Of a stretch of DNA of 64,000 nt, positions 37,501 to 47,150 are shown in pieces (position 1 is the first letter of the stretch; every line of letters starts with the position of its first letter). Source of the stretch: Acidobacteriota bacterium (GTDB taxonomy: Bacteria; Acidobacteriota; Blastocatellia; Pyrinomonadales; Pyrinomonadaceae). The position numbers were made by a program, and so were the translations under genes. The stretch spans positions 143,459-207,458 of the forward strand of contig JADJWI010000004.1 in NCBI GenBank assembly GCA_016716435.1. Direction: 5' to 3'. The notes under the pieces were generated by a model, which was not told the DNA's origin, made no database searches, and saw only the letters and a list, made by a program, of their open reading frames with translations.

Positions 37501-39189
37501 CTAATCTTTCTCTAATTCTGCAAAGACCTCCGTCAAACACTCGCGGACATCCGAGGCGGTCATCACGCGTTTGCCGAATTTCTTTTCAGCAATGTCACCT
37601 GCCATACCGGCAATGTAAACCGCCGCGACGACCGTCTCGAAAATGTCTATCTCCATCTTCGCCGCCTGTGCGACAAACCCGGCAAGAATACCGGCAAGCG
37701 TATCGCCGTTGCCCGCTTTACCAAGGCCGGAATTCCCTGTCGGGTTGACGACAACTCGGCCGTCGGGATGGCCGATCAACACTCTTTCGCCCTTGAGCAC
37801 GAGAATGACGTCGTGCGTCTGTGCGAACTCGCGAACTGCAGCGACCCGGTCTTTGATCTTGCTCCCCTCCTTACGAAGGTGGGGTGGCGGCGTTTCGCCG
37901 ACGGGGTGGTTCTCTTCATCGCCAAGCAGCCGCAAAAACTCGCCCTCGTGCGGAGTCAGTATCAGTGGCGGCAAGTCGCTCCCCTCCTTACGAAGGAGGG
38001 GTGACGCTTTAGCGTCGGGGTGGTTCTCGGCAATTTCCGCGTTGAAGAACCACAGAGCTCCCGCATCAACGATCACCGGCGTGGTTCGCTCTTCAACTAG
38101 CTTTCGGACGAAGCTTTCGATCGCCTTGTTGTTGGCGTCGAGGCCGCAGCCGACCGCGATGGCATCAGCGTTCTTAAGTTCGGAGTCGTCCGCCGTTGGG
38201 TCGAGCGTTTGCAAGATGACCTCAGGCAGAATTCGGCTTGCGATCTCGGTCTTCGTATCTGCCGGACAGGCAAGCGTCACGAGTCCAACGCCCGAACGCA
38301 TCGCCGCATTCGCTGCCAAAACCGCCGCTCCGGCATAATTCTCCGACCCGGCTATCAGCAAAGCATGCCCCCGTTTGTTCTTGTACGAATTTGACGAAAA
38401 CCCAGTGCGTTCAAGCCATGTCGCCGCATCTTCCCTTTCGGCTAAATAAAGCTGCGACGGCTGTTCGTCGATCAACTCCTGCGGCGAGCCGATACTCGCA
38501 ACGATTAACTCACCATTGAATCGACTCGCCGGAGCTAACGCGTTGGCCGCCTTCGGAGAAGTAAACGTTACTGTCGTATCCGGAAAGAAATGCCAACTGT
38601 TTGGTCTCGATTCATCAGCACCAAGGCCGGTAGGAAGGTCAACTGAAATCAATGCTATTTCGTGGAATCGCCGGTTCAAATTGCTCCAGAACGTTTCCAG
38701 AATAGGACCCATCGGCCCCTCCAACGGCCCCCTAAACCCTGTTCCGAATATCGAATCCACAACAGCGTCTATCCTTGTTATTGCGAAATCGTAGATAAAT
38801 TCGCTAAACCAATCTCGCGATGAGGCTTCGTCTCGATTCACCTGTTCGAACCGAAAGCGATAGCCCGTTTGAGCGAGTGTTGCGACTGAATCAAAGTTTG
38901 TTCGCGCATCACCTTTGATTTCGATTACGTTACCAAACAGCACCAAGTAAATTGACGCTCCGTTCGTCCAAAGTATCCTGGCCAACGCCGCGCCATCCCC
39001 ACCATTGTTGCCTTTGCCGCAGAGGATAAGTATCCGCTTCCCCTTTACCGAGCCGCCGAGTTTTTCGGTTATGACGCGGGCGACGGCGTGGGCGGCGTTT
39101 TCCATCAGGATGATGGACGGAATTCCGTAGCGTTCCGTCGTCAGGCGATCGACCTCGCGCATTTCTGCCGCTGTGAGAACCTTCTGCAT
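37501..39189 (-). CDS. Bifunctional NAD(P)H-hydrate epimerase / ADP-dependent dehydratase, with two inserted hairpin repeats
   Basis: About 562 residues from ATG 39189 (MQKVLTAAEMREVDR). The N-terminal YjeF/NnrE epimerase has MENAAHAVA, GKGNNGGDGAALAR and DLPTGLGADE. The C-terminal NnrD dehydratase has AGSENYAGAAVLAA, LTPHEGEFLRLL and the catalytic GNGDTLAGILAG. It repairs hydrated NADH and NADPH. Two copies of the CCCTCCTT hairpin lie inside the dehydratase half, in frame, adding about 16-17 residues each (NHPDAKASPLLRKEGS and NHPVGETPPPHLRKEGS). Both look like surface-loop insertions, and the frame is intact. It leads the operon that continues with SnoaL and tsaE. Confidence 0.93.
   Translation of the reverse strand: MQKVLTAAEMREVDRLTTERYGIPSIILMENAAHAVARVITEKLGGSVKGKRILILCGKGNNGGDGAALARILWTNGASIYLVLFGNVIEIKGDARTNFDSVATLAQTGYRFRFEQVNRDEASSRDWFSEFIYDFAITRIDAVVDSIFGTGFRGPLEGPMGPILETFWSNLNRRFHEIALISVDLPTGLGADESRPNSWHFFPDTTVTFTSPKAANALAPASRFNGELIVASIGSPQELIDEQPSQLYLAEREDAATWLERTGFSSNSYKNKRGHALLIAGSENYAGAAVLAANAAMRSGVGLVTLACPADTKTEIASRILPEVILQTLDPTADDSELKNADAIAVGCGLDANNKAIESFVRKLVEERTTPVIVDAGALWFFNAEIAENHPDAKASPLLRKEGSDLPPLILTPHEGEFLRLLGDEENHPVGETPPPHLRKEGSKIKDRVAAVREFAQTHDVILVLKGERVLIGHPDGRVVVNPTGNSGLGKAGNGDTLAGILAGFVAQAAKMEIDIFETVVAAVYIAGMAGDIAEKKFGKRVMTASDVRECLTEVFAELEKD
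37863..37910 (+). repeat. CCCTCCTT hairpin repeat, copy d, inside nnrD domain
   Basis: TCCCCTCCTTacGAAGGTGGGG, then CGGCGtttCGCCG, then ACGGGGTGGT. It is in frame with the host gene and encodes GETPPPHLRKEG on the minus strand. Confidence 0.85.
37980..38024 (+). repeat. CCCTCCTT hairpin repeat, copy e, inside nnrD domain
   Basis: TCCCCTCCTTacGAAGGAGGGG, then GACGCtttaGCGTC, then GGGGTGGT. It is in frame with the host gene and encodes DAKASPLLRKEG on the minus strand. Confidence 0.85.
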
Positions 39190-39278
39190 CAACGATAATT
39201 TAGCACAGGTGCCATTCCGCAATCATCGCCGTGCGAGGTCCGGGATGACGGCAATCAGCCCCATCACATCAAAGCGCA

Positions 39279-39310
39279 CAAAAAAAGACCGCGTCCCTTT
39301 CGACGCGGCC
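39279..39310 (-). terminator. Intrinsic terminator (minus strand)
   Basis: On the minus strand GGCCGCGTC-gaaagg-GACGCGGTC (39310 to 39287) forms a 9-bp stem with one mismatch, followed by a T tract (39286-39279). It lies downstream of the alpha/beta hydrolase gene at 39466. The rest of 39190-39465 shows no gene. Confidence 0.8.
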
Positions 39311-39465
39311 TAATGACCTCAAAACACTGAAAATTGCGTAAAGCTCTCCCTACCTCGTGGACCGCCTTTTGCTTGCCACTGTGCTTTACAACCGTTGTTA
39401 TCCGTTCACTTAATAAAAAGGTGCATTCGCCCTGAGATTCCAAAAAGCGGAAAAGCCCGGATCAT

Positions 39466-40239
39466 TCAAGCAAAAATTGATTCCTTCGGCAAAAGCTCCG
39501 GTGTCGGCCGCACGTGAGCCGCCGGGGTTCGCTCATATCTGAACGCCACACCGTTTTGGCCAAGAGCCTTGAGTGTCGCATTAAGGCCGTTCAGCCGGTC
39601 CGCTCTTTCATCGGTGCCCATCACAAAAAACAACTTCCTTTCGCTGTCTTTCAGCTTTGCGATACTACCTTTCTCCGACCAGCTTGTGCGGGTGCCGCCC
39701 AGTATAGCTCCCGAAAAAATGTCCGGATACCGCTGAACTAAGGCCCAACCAATATCACCGCCCATCGAAAAGCCGAAAATTATCACACGCGAAGTATCGG
39801 CAACGCCCTGTCTTTTCAATCGCTCTAGATCTGCCAAGATTCGATTTTCGTATCGATACGTCGCGGCCTCGAACCCCTGCGATGACCAGTCCTTCTCCGT
39901 CGCGGCCTCGGGAGTGATGATCGATATGAATGGCGGCAATTCGCTAAAGACCTCTTGATAGAGGTCGTAATACATCGACGCCTCGGCCCCGGTTGCGGGT
40001 AAAAACACAACTACCGGATACTTTTTCGCACGCGTCGCATTTCGCGGAAATTCGATCCTGCTCGGTTCGCCTAGCTCCGACTGAAACCCATCGGCAACGG
40101 TGATCACCCGCGGATAAACGGCAGGAGCTTTCGGTCTAGTTCGATCAGCAGTCGGCCGCTTCTGGGTAAATGCCGTTCCCGCCGTCACTGGCACTATCAT
40201 GAAACAAAGTAATACGAGGAAAAAGTACTTCATTTTCAT
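39466..40239 (-). CDS. Exported alpha/beta hydrolase (esterase-like)
   Basis: 257 residues from ATG 40239 (MKMKYFFLVLL), with a signal peptide to about residue 25 (TAFTQ). It has the nucleophile elbow GFSMGG, an oxyanion region VVVFLPATGAE, and FVMGTDERADRL as acid; AAHVRP holds the likely His. The closest general type is the secreted dienelactone-hydrolase/esterase group also called polyhydroxybutyrate-depolymerase-like. Monocistronic, ended by the terminator at 39279-39310. Confidence 0.82.
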   Translation of the reverse strand: MKMKYFFLVLLCFMIVPVTAGTAFTQKRPTADRTRPKAPAVYPRVITVADGFQSELGEPSRIEFPRNATRAKKYPVVVFLPATGAEASMYYDLYQEVFSELPPFISIITPEAATEKDWSSQGFEAATYRYENRILADLERLKRQGVADTSRVIIFGFSMGGDIGWALVQRYPDIFSGAILGGTRTSWSEKGSIAKLKDSERKLFFVMGTDERADRLNGLNATLKALGQNGVAFRYERTPAAHVRPTPELLPKESIFA

Positions 40240-40314
40240 CAACCAGCAATTAAAATGTTAAGAATGAGGTTAAAGCTTGTTCGCCCTTGCCCTCTACCAA
40301 GGCTAGATCAAATA

Positions 40315-40391
40315 TGGTGGTCCCGGCTGGATTCGAACCAGCGGCCTTCCGCTTAGGAGGCGGACGCTCTATCCAACTGAGCTACGGGACC
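40315..40391 (-). tRNA. tRNA-Arg (anticodon CCT)
   Basis: On the minus strand: acceptor GGTCCCG/CGGGACC, D arm GCTC-AGTTGGATA-GAGC, anticodon arm TCCGC-CTCCTAA-GCGGA (anticodon CCT, reading AGG), T arm GCTGG-TTCGAAT-CCAGC. CCA is encoded in the DNA (40315-40317 on the complement). The structure is complete. Confidence 0.97.
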
Positions 40392-40501
40392 GCGAAGCCC
40401 CCGTCAGGGCGACGGAGGCTGAAAATTTGAAACGGTGTGGCGAGGCATCGCAAAGCAACTTGCGTCGGCCCAAGCCATGGGTCCGGTGCACCGCCTTCAC
40501 T

Positions 40502-41021
40502 CTAGCTGTCGTAGTTTATCAGAGCCTTCACATCATATCCATTAAATTTGGACCGGCCGCCGAGGAAGTCCAGTTCGACCACAAAGTGGAGTCCGGCTAC
40601 GATGCCGCCCATGCCCTCGACGAGGTCCACGACCGCCTTTGCCGTTCCGCCCGTGGCGAGCAGGTCATCGACGATCAGAACCCGGTGGCCTTCGCCGACG
40701 GCGTCGCGGTGCATTTCAAGCGTGTCTTGCCCGTACTCAAGGTCATAGGAGACCGAAACGGTGTCCGCCGGCAACTTCTTCGGTTTGCGGACAGGCACGA
40801 AGCCGGCTCCGATCTGATAGGCGATCGGTGTCGCAAAAATGAAACCGGATTCAATGCCGATCACCGTGTCAATATCGAGCCCGCGGCATTGCTCGACCAT
40901 TGCGTCGATTGCCTGCTCCAAGCCCGCCGGCGTCCTTTAGCAGCGTCGTTATGTCATAAAAATTGATGCCCGGTTTCGGAAAATCGGGCACCTCGCGAAT
41001 AAGGCTCTTAAGGTTATCCAT
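40502..41021 (-). CDS. apt: Adenine phosphoribosyltransferase (frame broken once)
   Basis: About 172 residues from ATG 41021 (MDNLKSLIREVPDFPKPG). It joins adenine and PRPP to AMP in purine salvage. The PRPP-binding motif VLIVDDLLATGGTA is intact, as are GFIFATPIAYQIGAGF and VPVRKP. One extra G at about 40917-40922 breaks the frame after KDAGGL; without it the protein reads on as EQAIDAMVEQC. Length and motifs are then normal. The tRNA-Arg lies downstream. Confidence 0.9.
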
Positions 41022-41035
41022 ATGATGAAAAATAA

Positions 41036-41313
41036 CTATCGTTCGATCCTAAATGTCGAAAATATATCGTCAGTCTCCTCTACGAGTTCTTCGACCTCGG
41101 TTACCGCGAATATGCCGGGCCGGCCGCAAGGTCGTGTTTGAAGCCTTCCACCGCCTTGTCCGGCCCTTGGGCAAACGCCTCGACGCGTCCGTCCTCAAGG
41201 TTGCGGACATAGCCCTTGACCTGATGCTTCGCTGCCGACCGCTGTGCAAAATAGCGATAGCCGACGCCCTGAACCAATCCGCTGATCAAAAACCTGCGTG
41301 CGATCATCTCCAT
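41036..41313 (-). CDS. Acylphosphatase (frame broken once)
   Basis: About 92 residues starting at MEMIARRFLISG (or at MIARR, 41307). The family motif GLVQGVGYRYF carries the catalytic Arg, and the Asn is in GYVRNLEDG. A missing G at about 41104 makes the read end at SR; restored, it continues VTEVEELVEETDD to TAG at 41036. It hydrolyses acyl phosphates in the cytoplasm. It follows hemQ closely on the same strand. Confidence 0.88.
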
Positions 41314-41321
41314 TCTGCGGA

Positions 41322-42137
41322 TCAGCCAAGTGCCTCGATGCATTCCGCGAGCGGTCGCTTCCGGCACGTGAATATATGCGAACCGCCTAGGTTGCGTTCG
41401 ACCTCTCCGGCCGAGCGAAGTTCCTCGGCCAACGCCACGAAGTCCTTCGGCTCATCCGTTTCGAACGAGAACAGATACTCGTACTCGCCAAAGCCCAGAC
41501 CGTGCGTCATGTGTATCTTAATGTTCGGGAAACGCCGGCCGACCATCATACCGTCCTCAATCAAGGCTTCGCGTTCCTCGGCCGGTTTCTCATACCATTC
41601 CCGGCCTTTCGCGCAGGGGTAAAAGAAATGGTATGCCTTCTCGCCGGCGTTCACATGAAACCGATCCTCGGTGCTTTCGCTGACAAAAACCCGCTTTTTC
41701 GTGACGCCCAAGTAAGCGGCAGCGGTTATCAGATGGCTCCCGAGCCCCGTACGGTTCATCTTTGCGGTCATTTCCTGAAGCCGGTCCATGGAGCGGCCTA
41801 TCCGCCAGAACATCAGGTCGGCTTTTGAATCGAACCCGACCAAGGAATACGGAAATACGAGAAAATCGTCTCTGAAATCATCAAAGACCGAGATGAACTC
41901 CTGCGAAAGCTCACTTTTTCGCCCGCCGTCCAGCTTTCTCCAGTCCGCATCGGCCTTGAGGAAAAGAAAGCTGACGAACTGCTTTTCTATCTGTGCCGAG
42001 GTCCGCGATTCGACAGAATCGTCAACAAGCCGAAGCCCGCTTTGTTCGGCCGCGTCACGTTGTTTGTTGACCAATTCTATCGGCACTTTCGCTTTCCCCT
42101 CCCGGACTCCAACAATTTTGCCAAGTTTACCGGGCAT
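41322..42137 (-). CDS. hemQ: Chlorite-dismutase-family coproheme decarboxylase (HemQ-like)
   Basis: 271 residues from ATG 42137 (MPGKLGKIVGVREGK). The frame is open further upstream, but that part is antisense to the outer-membrane protein gene. The C-terminal half has the HemQ marks: FFYPCAKGREWYEKPAEER (Tyr that decarboxylates the propionate, Lys nearby), then KIHMTHGLGFGEYEYLFSFE with the candidate heme-ligand His, and DEPKDFVALAEELR. This is the last step of the coproporphyrin-dependent heme pathway. True chlorite dismutases have an Arg in the distal pocket, which I cannot confirm here. It is divergent from the outer-membrane protein, 60 bases apart. Confidence 0.85.
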   Translation of the reverse strand: MPGKLGKIVGVREGKAKVPIELVNKQRDAAEQSGLRLVDDSVESRTSAQIEKQFVSFLFLKADADWRKLDGGRKSELSQEFISVFDDFRDDFLVFPYSLVGFDSKADLMFWRIGRSMDRLQEMTAKMNRTGLGSHLITAAAYLGVTKKRVFVSESTEDRFHVNAGEKAYHFFYPCAKGREWYEKPAEEREALIEDGMMVGRRFPNIKIHMTHGLGFGEYEYLFSFETDEPKDFVALAEELRSAGEVERNLGGSHIFTCRKRPLAECIEALG

Positions 42138-42197
42138 TGTCCAAAGCGTGCGGCCGCCCGGATTTACATCTCGTTGATTTAGTGCCAGAATTGCCGT

Positions 42198-43064
42198 GTG
42201 CGAAAGTGTGTCCTTGCAGCACTGATGATCATTATTGGCGTTTCGGCGGCCAATGCCCAGCAGCGTCCGCTGATCACGGACGACATCGACATCACTCCCG
42301 CCGGAGCTCTCGAGATCGGCGTCGGCGTCGATTTCATTCAGAACGCGAAGTTCCCGCTTTCGGGCCTCAAGGGCGACCTCACCCGCGTCGGCGACATTCG
42401 CATCCGGCAGGGACTTGCCCCGAACGTTGAGATCCAGATCGAGGGCACGATCCAAAATTATCTTGCGATCAACTCGGCATCGAATCCATCGCCGATTCCG
42501 CTCAACGTCACGGGCAATTCGACCAACGACTTCAGCGATTTCACCATCTCGGCGAAGATAAAGCTGCTAAACGAAACGAAATACTTCCCGGCGATCGGAA
42601 CGAAGTTTGGCTTTCAGATGCCGAATACCGACCAGGCCCGCGGCATCGGGACCAACCAGATAAACGTTTTCTCTAAGATCATCGCGCAGAAGAAGTTTGG
42701 CAAGCGGGCCGGCCGCGATCCGCTCGTCAACCTTTATGGCAACATCGGCCTTGGCATTATGGGAGCTCCGCTCAACACATTTTCGCAAAATGACGTTTTG
42801 CTGTATGGCCTGGCGGGGATCGTGCGGGTCAATGACCGGATCAACCTCGTCGCCGAGATCAATGGCCGCGAGAATACACGCAGCGGTAATGCACCTTTGG
42901 GGACAGAAAGCGTCGGTGAGTTTCGCGTCGGCACGCAGATACGCGCGTCTGGCCTGCGGTTCGATACGGCAGCCATCTTCGGCCTTACCCGTTTCAGCCC
43001 GCGAAGCGGCGTCACCTTTGGCGTCACCTACGAATCGCCCGCCTTCATCCCCATCGCTAAATAG
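42198..43064 (+). CDS. Exported outer-membrane beta-barrel-like protein
   Basis: 288 residues from a GTG (42198), with a signal peptide to about residue 21 (SAANAQQ). The mature part has alternating beta-strand patterns (GALEIGVGVDFIQ, IRIRQGLAPNVEIQIEG, GTKFGFQMP, INLVAEINGR) and a C-terminal aromatic/hydrophobic strand. It resembles the transporter/phenol-degradation MetA-like porins. Function unknown; probably a small outer-membrane barrel. Its stop overlaps the convergent thiD end. Confidence 0.75.
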   Translation: MRKCVLAALMIIIGVSAANAQQRPLITDDIDITPAGALEIGVGVDFIQNAKFPLSGLKGDLTRVGDIRIRQGLAPNVEIQIEGTIQNYLAINSASNPSPIPLNVTGNSTNDFSDFTISAKIKLLNETKYFPAIGTKFGFQMPNTDQARGIGTNQINVFSKIIAQKKFGKRAGRDPLVNLYGNIGLGIMGAPLNTFSQNDVLLYGLAGIVRVNDRINLVAEINGRENTRSGNAPLGTESVGEFRVGTQIRASGLRFDTAAIFGLTRFSPRSGVTFGVTYESPAFIPIAK

Positions 43065-43860
43065 CCCTGATATTTATCGGCCCGTTCCCTTTTCCGAGCC
43101 CCGGTGCGGTTCTTATAGCTTCATTTACAAAAGCCTTCGCTACCCGAACCGCCTCCGGCAATTCTTTCCAAGCGCCAGATTCGCCGCGATCGCCGACGAT
43201 AGAATACAGCCCGTGCCGTGGGTCGAGGTCGTTTCGATGTATTCGCCCGCGATCTCATGCCTGTCGCCATTGATGAACAGATGATCGACCGCGATTGCGG
43301 GATCGGAGCCCGGAATGCGGTGGCCGCCTTTTATCAGAACACAGCGGGCACCAAGTTCGTGCATCACCTCGGCAGCTCGGTCGAGGTCGTCATCGGCTTC
43401 GATCGCAATTCCCGCGATCCGCTCCGCCTCGGCAAGGTTCGGTGTTACGACCGCCGCCATCGGAAAAAGCCGCCGCGTCAGCGATCGAAGTGCAGAATCA
43501 TCGATCAGGTCAAAACCTGAGGTCGAACGAACCACCGGATCGACCACCAGCGGCACGTCACTTATCTTGCCGAAGAACCCTCGCAACCGCCTCGATAACC
43601 TCGGCCGAAGGGAGCATTCCCGTCTTTACCGCTCCAAGCGAATAATCGTCCAGTATCGGCATTATCTGCCGCTCGACCACCTCACCCGATTGATTTTCCG
43701 AACCGAAAACGCCTTGCGTGTTCTGATATGTGAGCGAGGTCACCGCCGCTGCCGGAAAGCACCCGAACGCGGCAAATGCCCGGACATCGGCTAGAATCCC
43801 CGCCCCGCCTGAAGGGTCAAGCCCGGCGATGCTCAAACAGACTTTCTGAAGTTCTTTCAT
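43057..43860 (-). CDS. thiD: Hydroxymethylpyrimidine/phosphomethylpyrimidine kinase ThiD (frame broken twice)
   Basis: About 267 residues from ATG 43860 (MKELQKVCLSIAGLDPSGGAG). It phosphorylates HMP and HMP-P for thiamine synthesis. Family motifs: AGLDPSGGAGI, SLTYQNTQGV, AVKTGML, VVDPV, LIKGGH and the GTGC catalytic motif (STHGTGC). An extra G at about 43576-43580 and a missing A at about 43161-43166 break the frame; corrected, it ends KGNGPINIRAI at TAG 43057. It lies 7 bases after thiE. Confidence 0.88.
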
Positions 43861-43867
43861 TGAATTA

Positions 43868-44489
43868 TCACTTCGCCCGAGCCGCAAACTCTCTGATCCT
43901 TTCCGGTGTGCTCAAAGCTCGAATCGCGGCAACTCCGCCGCTCCGGTCGCCAATACCCGCTCGAGATCGTTCAATCGATATTCCGCCAAGAGCGATCACC
44001 GGGAAACCTTCGAATTTCTCAACGGCTGCTCGAAGCCTCTCAATCCCCTTCGGTTCGCCTTTTCCCGGCGACGCGAAAACGGGGCCGAATGTCGCAAAGT
44101 CCGCCCCGTCGTTCTGTGCCCCCAAGAGTTCGTCTTCGTTGTGGCAAGAAACGCCGATCAGGATTTCAGGGCCGAATGACCTTCGTACCGCGTCAGCCGG
44201 AAGTCCGTTTGCCGGCAAATGAACGCCGGCCGCTCCAGCGGCGATTGCGATATCCGGCCGGCCGTTAACGATCACGCCCAACCCGCTTCCCTTCGTTGCC
44301 GAAACGACCACCCGAGTCAATTCAAAAAGCAGCTTCGCCGAAAGCCGCTTCTCGCGTATCTGGAAAAAACCCAACGCCGGACTCCGCAGCGGCAACCGCA
44401 TTCGCTCGTATCCGGGCAAGCTGCTCGCCAAAGTTCGAGGCCTCCGCAAGCCCTTCTGTTATCGGGTAAATTATCGGCCCGGAAAGCAT
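43868..44489 (-). CDS. thiE: Thiamine phosphate synthase ThiE (frame broken once)
   Basis: About 206 residues from ATG 44489 (MLSGPIIYPITEG). It joins HMP-PP and HET-P. The corrected sequence reads GVGFFQIREKRLSAKLL, GVIVNGRPDIAIAAGAAGVHLP, DFATFGPVFASPGK and VIALGGIS, all ThiE features. The run of six T/A at about 44364-44369 has one base too many and shifts the first 40 codons. It is between the small membrane protein gene (2-base gap) and thiD. No TPP riboswitch precedes this operon. Confidence 0.88.
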
Positions 44490-44491
44490 AT

Positions 44492-44788
44492 CTAGTTTTC
44501 CGGTTTGGGCGGCTTGCCCTGAAGCAAAGCGACGCTTTGACGAAAATGAACGATCTCCCAGAGAGCGATGAAGAGGTTCAGGACACCGAGACCGGTGACA
44601 GCACCGCGGACCCAATTGGACGCAACTGTCCGCTGAAGAACAGGATAGCCAGTCACGTCCGTTAAGTAGACGAGCAGATAATTCTCACTCCAGAGTCCGA
44701 ACATCGTGTCCCATGGAGCCAGAATGAGATAAACGCCGAGCAGGATGCACAGCGTGATAAAGAAAATGACGGTAAGTCTTTCGACCAT
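44492..44788 (-). CDS. Small two-helix membrane protein, unknown
   Basis: 98 residues from ATG 44788 (MVERLTVIFFITLCIL). Membrane helices lie at about 5-24 and 64-84, with WDTMFGLWSENYLLVYLTDVTG between them. No family recognised. It stands 2 bases before thiE and is therefore probably co-expressed with the thiamine genes, perhaps as an accessory membrane protein; that is inference from position only. Confidence 0.65.
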   Translation of the reverse strand: MVERLTVIFFITLCILLGVYLILAPWDTMFGLWSENYLLVYLTDVTGYPVLQRTVASNWVRGAVTGLGVLNLFIALWEIVHFRQSVALLQGKPPKPEN

Positions 44789-44830
44789 ACCGTCAAAGTA
44801 TAACGCCGGAAACCGTGACAAACAACCGAA

Positions 44831-46906
44831 TCAGGCAGCGACGGACATCCGCTCAAGCCGCTGAGAAACATCGCGAAAACCGACGTTCTCGATATAGACT
44901 TTTTCGAAGAACGCCGCCGCAGTTCGCGTATCGCCATCGCTTTCGCAGGAGTGTGCGTACTCGTACCAAAGCCCTTGCTGCTCCTCCGGCGAGAGCCCTT
45001 TAACCTCAAGCGCCCGCTCATACCACGTGCGCGCCAGGTGCGGCTTACCGATGCTCATAAAGCAATGCCCCAGCATATTCGCACACGAATAGAAGCGCCG
45101 GGTCCCGTCATTCGGCCCGACCAAGCCGGCGGCGTCCTGAAATTCGCGGATCGCCTCTTCGGCAAGCCCCATTTCCTGATAGGCGATCGCCGTGCTGTAG
45201 TGAGTTTCAAAATCGTCAGAGGTGTCCTGGTCGATCGGGTCGAGGCCAAGATCCGAAAAAAGGTCATCCATCTCTGTAGCGGACGTTGCCGTTTGACGGA
45301 CGACTCGCCGTTGGCGAGTCTGCCGGTTCGAACGCCGCTCGGTTCGACTCCGTTGCGAGACGCCTGCCCGCTTGATCGTCTCAAACAGCTCTTCAACCTC
45401 TGGCGTTGAGCCGAATTCGCGTTTTAGGTCCCCAGCCGCACTCAACGCAAGATCGTTATAACCGCTTTTGAGATAGAACTTTATGCTATCGATCTCACGC
45501 GAAAGCCGGTCCTGCAATTCTGCGTCCGTTTTCGCCATTGGGGTACCTGGCTCCGTTCGTCTGAGCCTCGGCGGTCTTTGCGTCCCAGCAGGTTCGGTCG
45601 CAGTTCCTTGGTTTCAAAACCGAACGAGGCCTCGAGCACTTTCGATGCAGCCGGCTGAACCATTCCAGGTCTCGGAAGCCATGCCGAAAAATCGTGCGTC
45701 GAACGAATTCGAAAATGTATTCGAATCCTCAAATCCGTGTAGCTCGTTGATCTCCGCAAGCCGCTGTGCGAGATAAACCTCATTCGGGCAAAGCATCGTC
45801 AATTGCATCAAAGCCGACCGCTCGTCTTCGACCGCTTCCGCCTCTCGAGCTGCCGAGGCAAGAAGTTTGAGCAGTTCCGTATAACGCTTTTCGTCCTTTT
45901 GCCATGATGCCACCGAGACATCGAGGCGCAGAAGGTCAAGGTTCATCGGGACACGCTCACGAAGCCGTTCTACATGGTAGGCGAGTTCGTCGACCCTCTA
46001 ATCGGCGACAAGGTGCTCCGAGGCCGCAACGAGGGTTCTGATCGCCGACGAATGATCCTCATTTTCGAAGTAGTGCGTTGAAAGCTCAAGCAAGAGCGGG
46101 TAGCTTGATGGCTCGGCAGCAACCAGCAAATTCAGCGTCGCCTCGGCCTCAGACGAACTGCCGTCTGCTAGCTCACACTCAAAAAGCAACTTGCCGATCT
46201 CGGCATCGCCGGGCTCTTCACGATAAATGCCGGCCACCATTTCTCGTGCCTCGTTGCCGGAACCCTGTGCGTTCTTGAAACCGACCATTGCTCGAAGGGC
46301 CAAGGCCGAAAATCTATCTGCGGCAACCGCGCGACGAAAGGCATTCTCAGCATCTTCGATCCGCCCCGCGCGCTGGTGCCGTTCACCCATTTCGACGAAA
46401 GCCGCGACAGCCTCGGCCGCATCGCCTTCGCCAAGATACGATTCTCCGACGTGCTCGAGGACGTCGGTATTCTTGGCGTCCAAAGAGGCGATCTGCTTCC
46501 AGATCGCAAGGGCCTCGACCTTGCGCCCGTTTTTTTCGTAATCCTCAGCAAGGGTCACGTAATGCGACTTAGCCTCAACTACGGAACCCTTTTGCCGATA
46601 GAGTTCGGCAAGCTGAGCAGACATGTCGGGTGTCAGCGGCGCGATCCGGCTCATTTTGTTGTAAACCGCTATCGCCTTTGCAGCAAATCCTTGGCCGCTG
46701 TAATGGTCGGCAACGTTTCGGAAGCATTTAAGAGCGGAGTCCTTGTCGTTGTCTTTTACATAAAGATCGCCGAGCATGTTGAGAGTTACGACATCGGTGT
46801 GATCCTGGGTAGTTACCCTTCGGTATTCGCCTATTGCCGCGCGGATCTTTCCCTGTGAGAGATACTTTTCCGCATTTCGCATTGCGAGTTTCTTATCGAA
46901 CGCCAT
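44831..46906 (-). CDS. Large TPR protein, frame broken (amber plus about two frameshifts)
   Basis: The reconstructed gene is about 690 codons from ATG 46906 (MAFDKKLAMRNAEKYL). The first 300 residues are tandem TPRs (AIGEYRRVTT, LGDLYVKDNDKDSALKCF, AIAVYNKMSR, ALAIWKQI). A TAG at 45998-46000 stands in the same frame, after which the reading continues as RVDELAYHVERLRERV through MNLDLLRL to 45614. The frame then changes at about 45650 and again at about 45555 into the C-terminal block (MAKTDAELQDRL ... YQEMGLAEEAIREF ... CANMLGHCFMSIGKPHLA). The whole order of a TPR head, charged spacer and TPR tail is known to me from related acidobacterial proteins. Function: probably a protein-interaction scaffold. 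Confidence 0.7.
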
Positions 46907-47150
46907 TATTTTGCCTGAGAAGTGAATTTCGTTCGTATCCCGAATGGTGAGAAAACGGGAGTCGTGCCCGCATTGCCAGGTGGGCAGGAGAAGGCTCGCC
47001 TTCATATAGCACTTTACAGACTGTGCAAATTTGTGTCAATCATTTTTTGACATTTTTTGTAATTGTTAAACTCACTCGAAGGCTTTTCGGAAGCTTTTGA
47101 TTTTTGCGTGTTTAGGATTTAGGCTAACGTTTCGCTTGTCGGTGTTTATC

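Noticed and set aside
42138..42455. N-terminal extension of the HemQ frame
   Set aside because: It is antisense to the exported beta-barrel gene; HemQ homology begins after ATG 42137.
44789..44830. A TPP riboswitch for the thiE/thiD genes
   Set aside because: The 42-base gap is too short and contains no CUGAGA-type TPP core.
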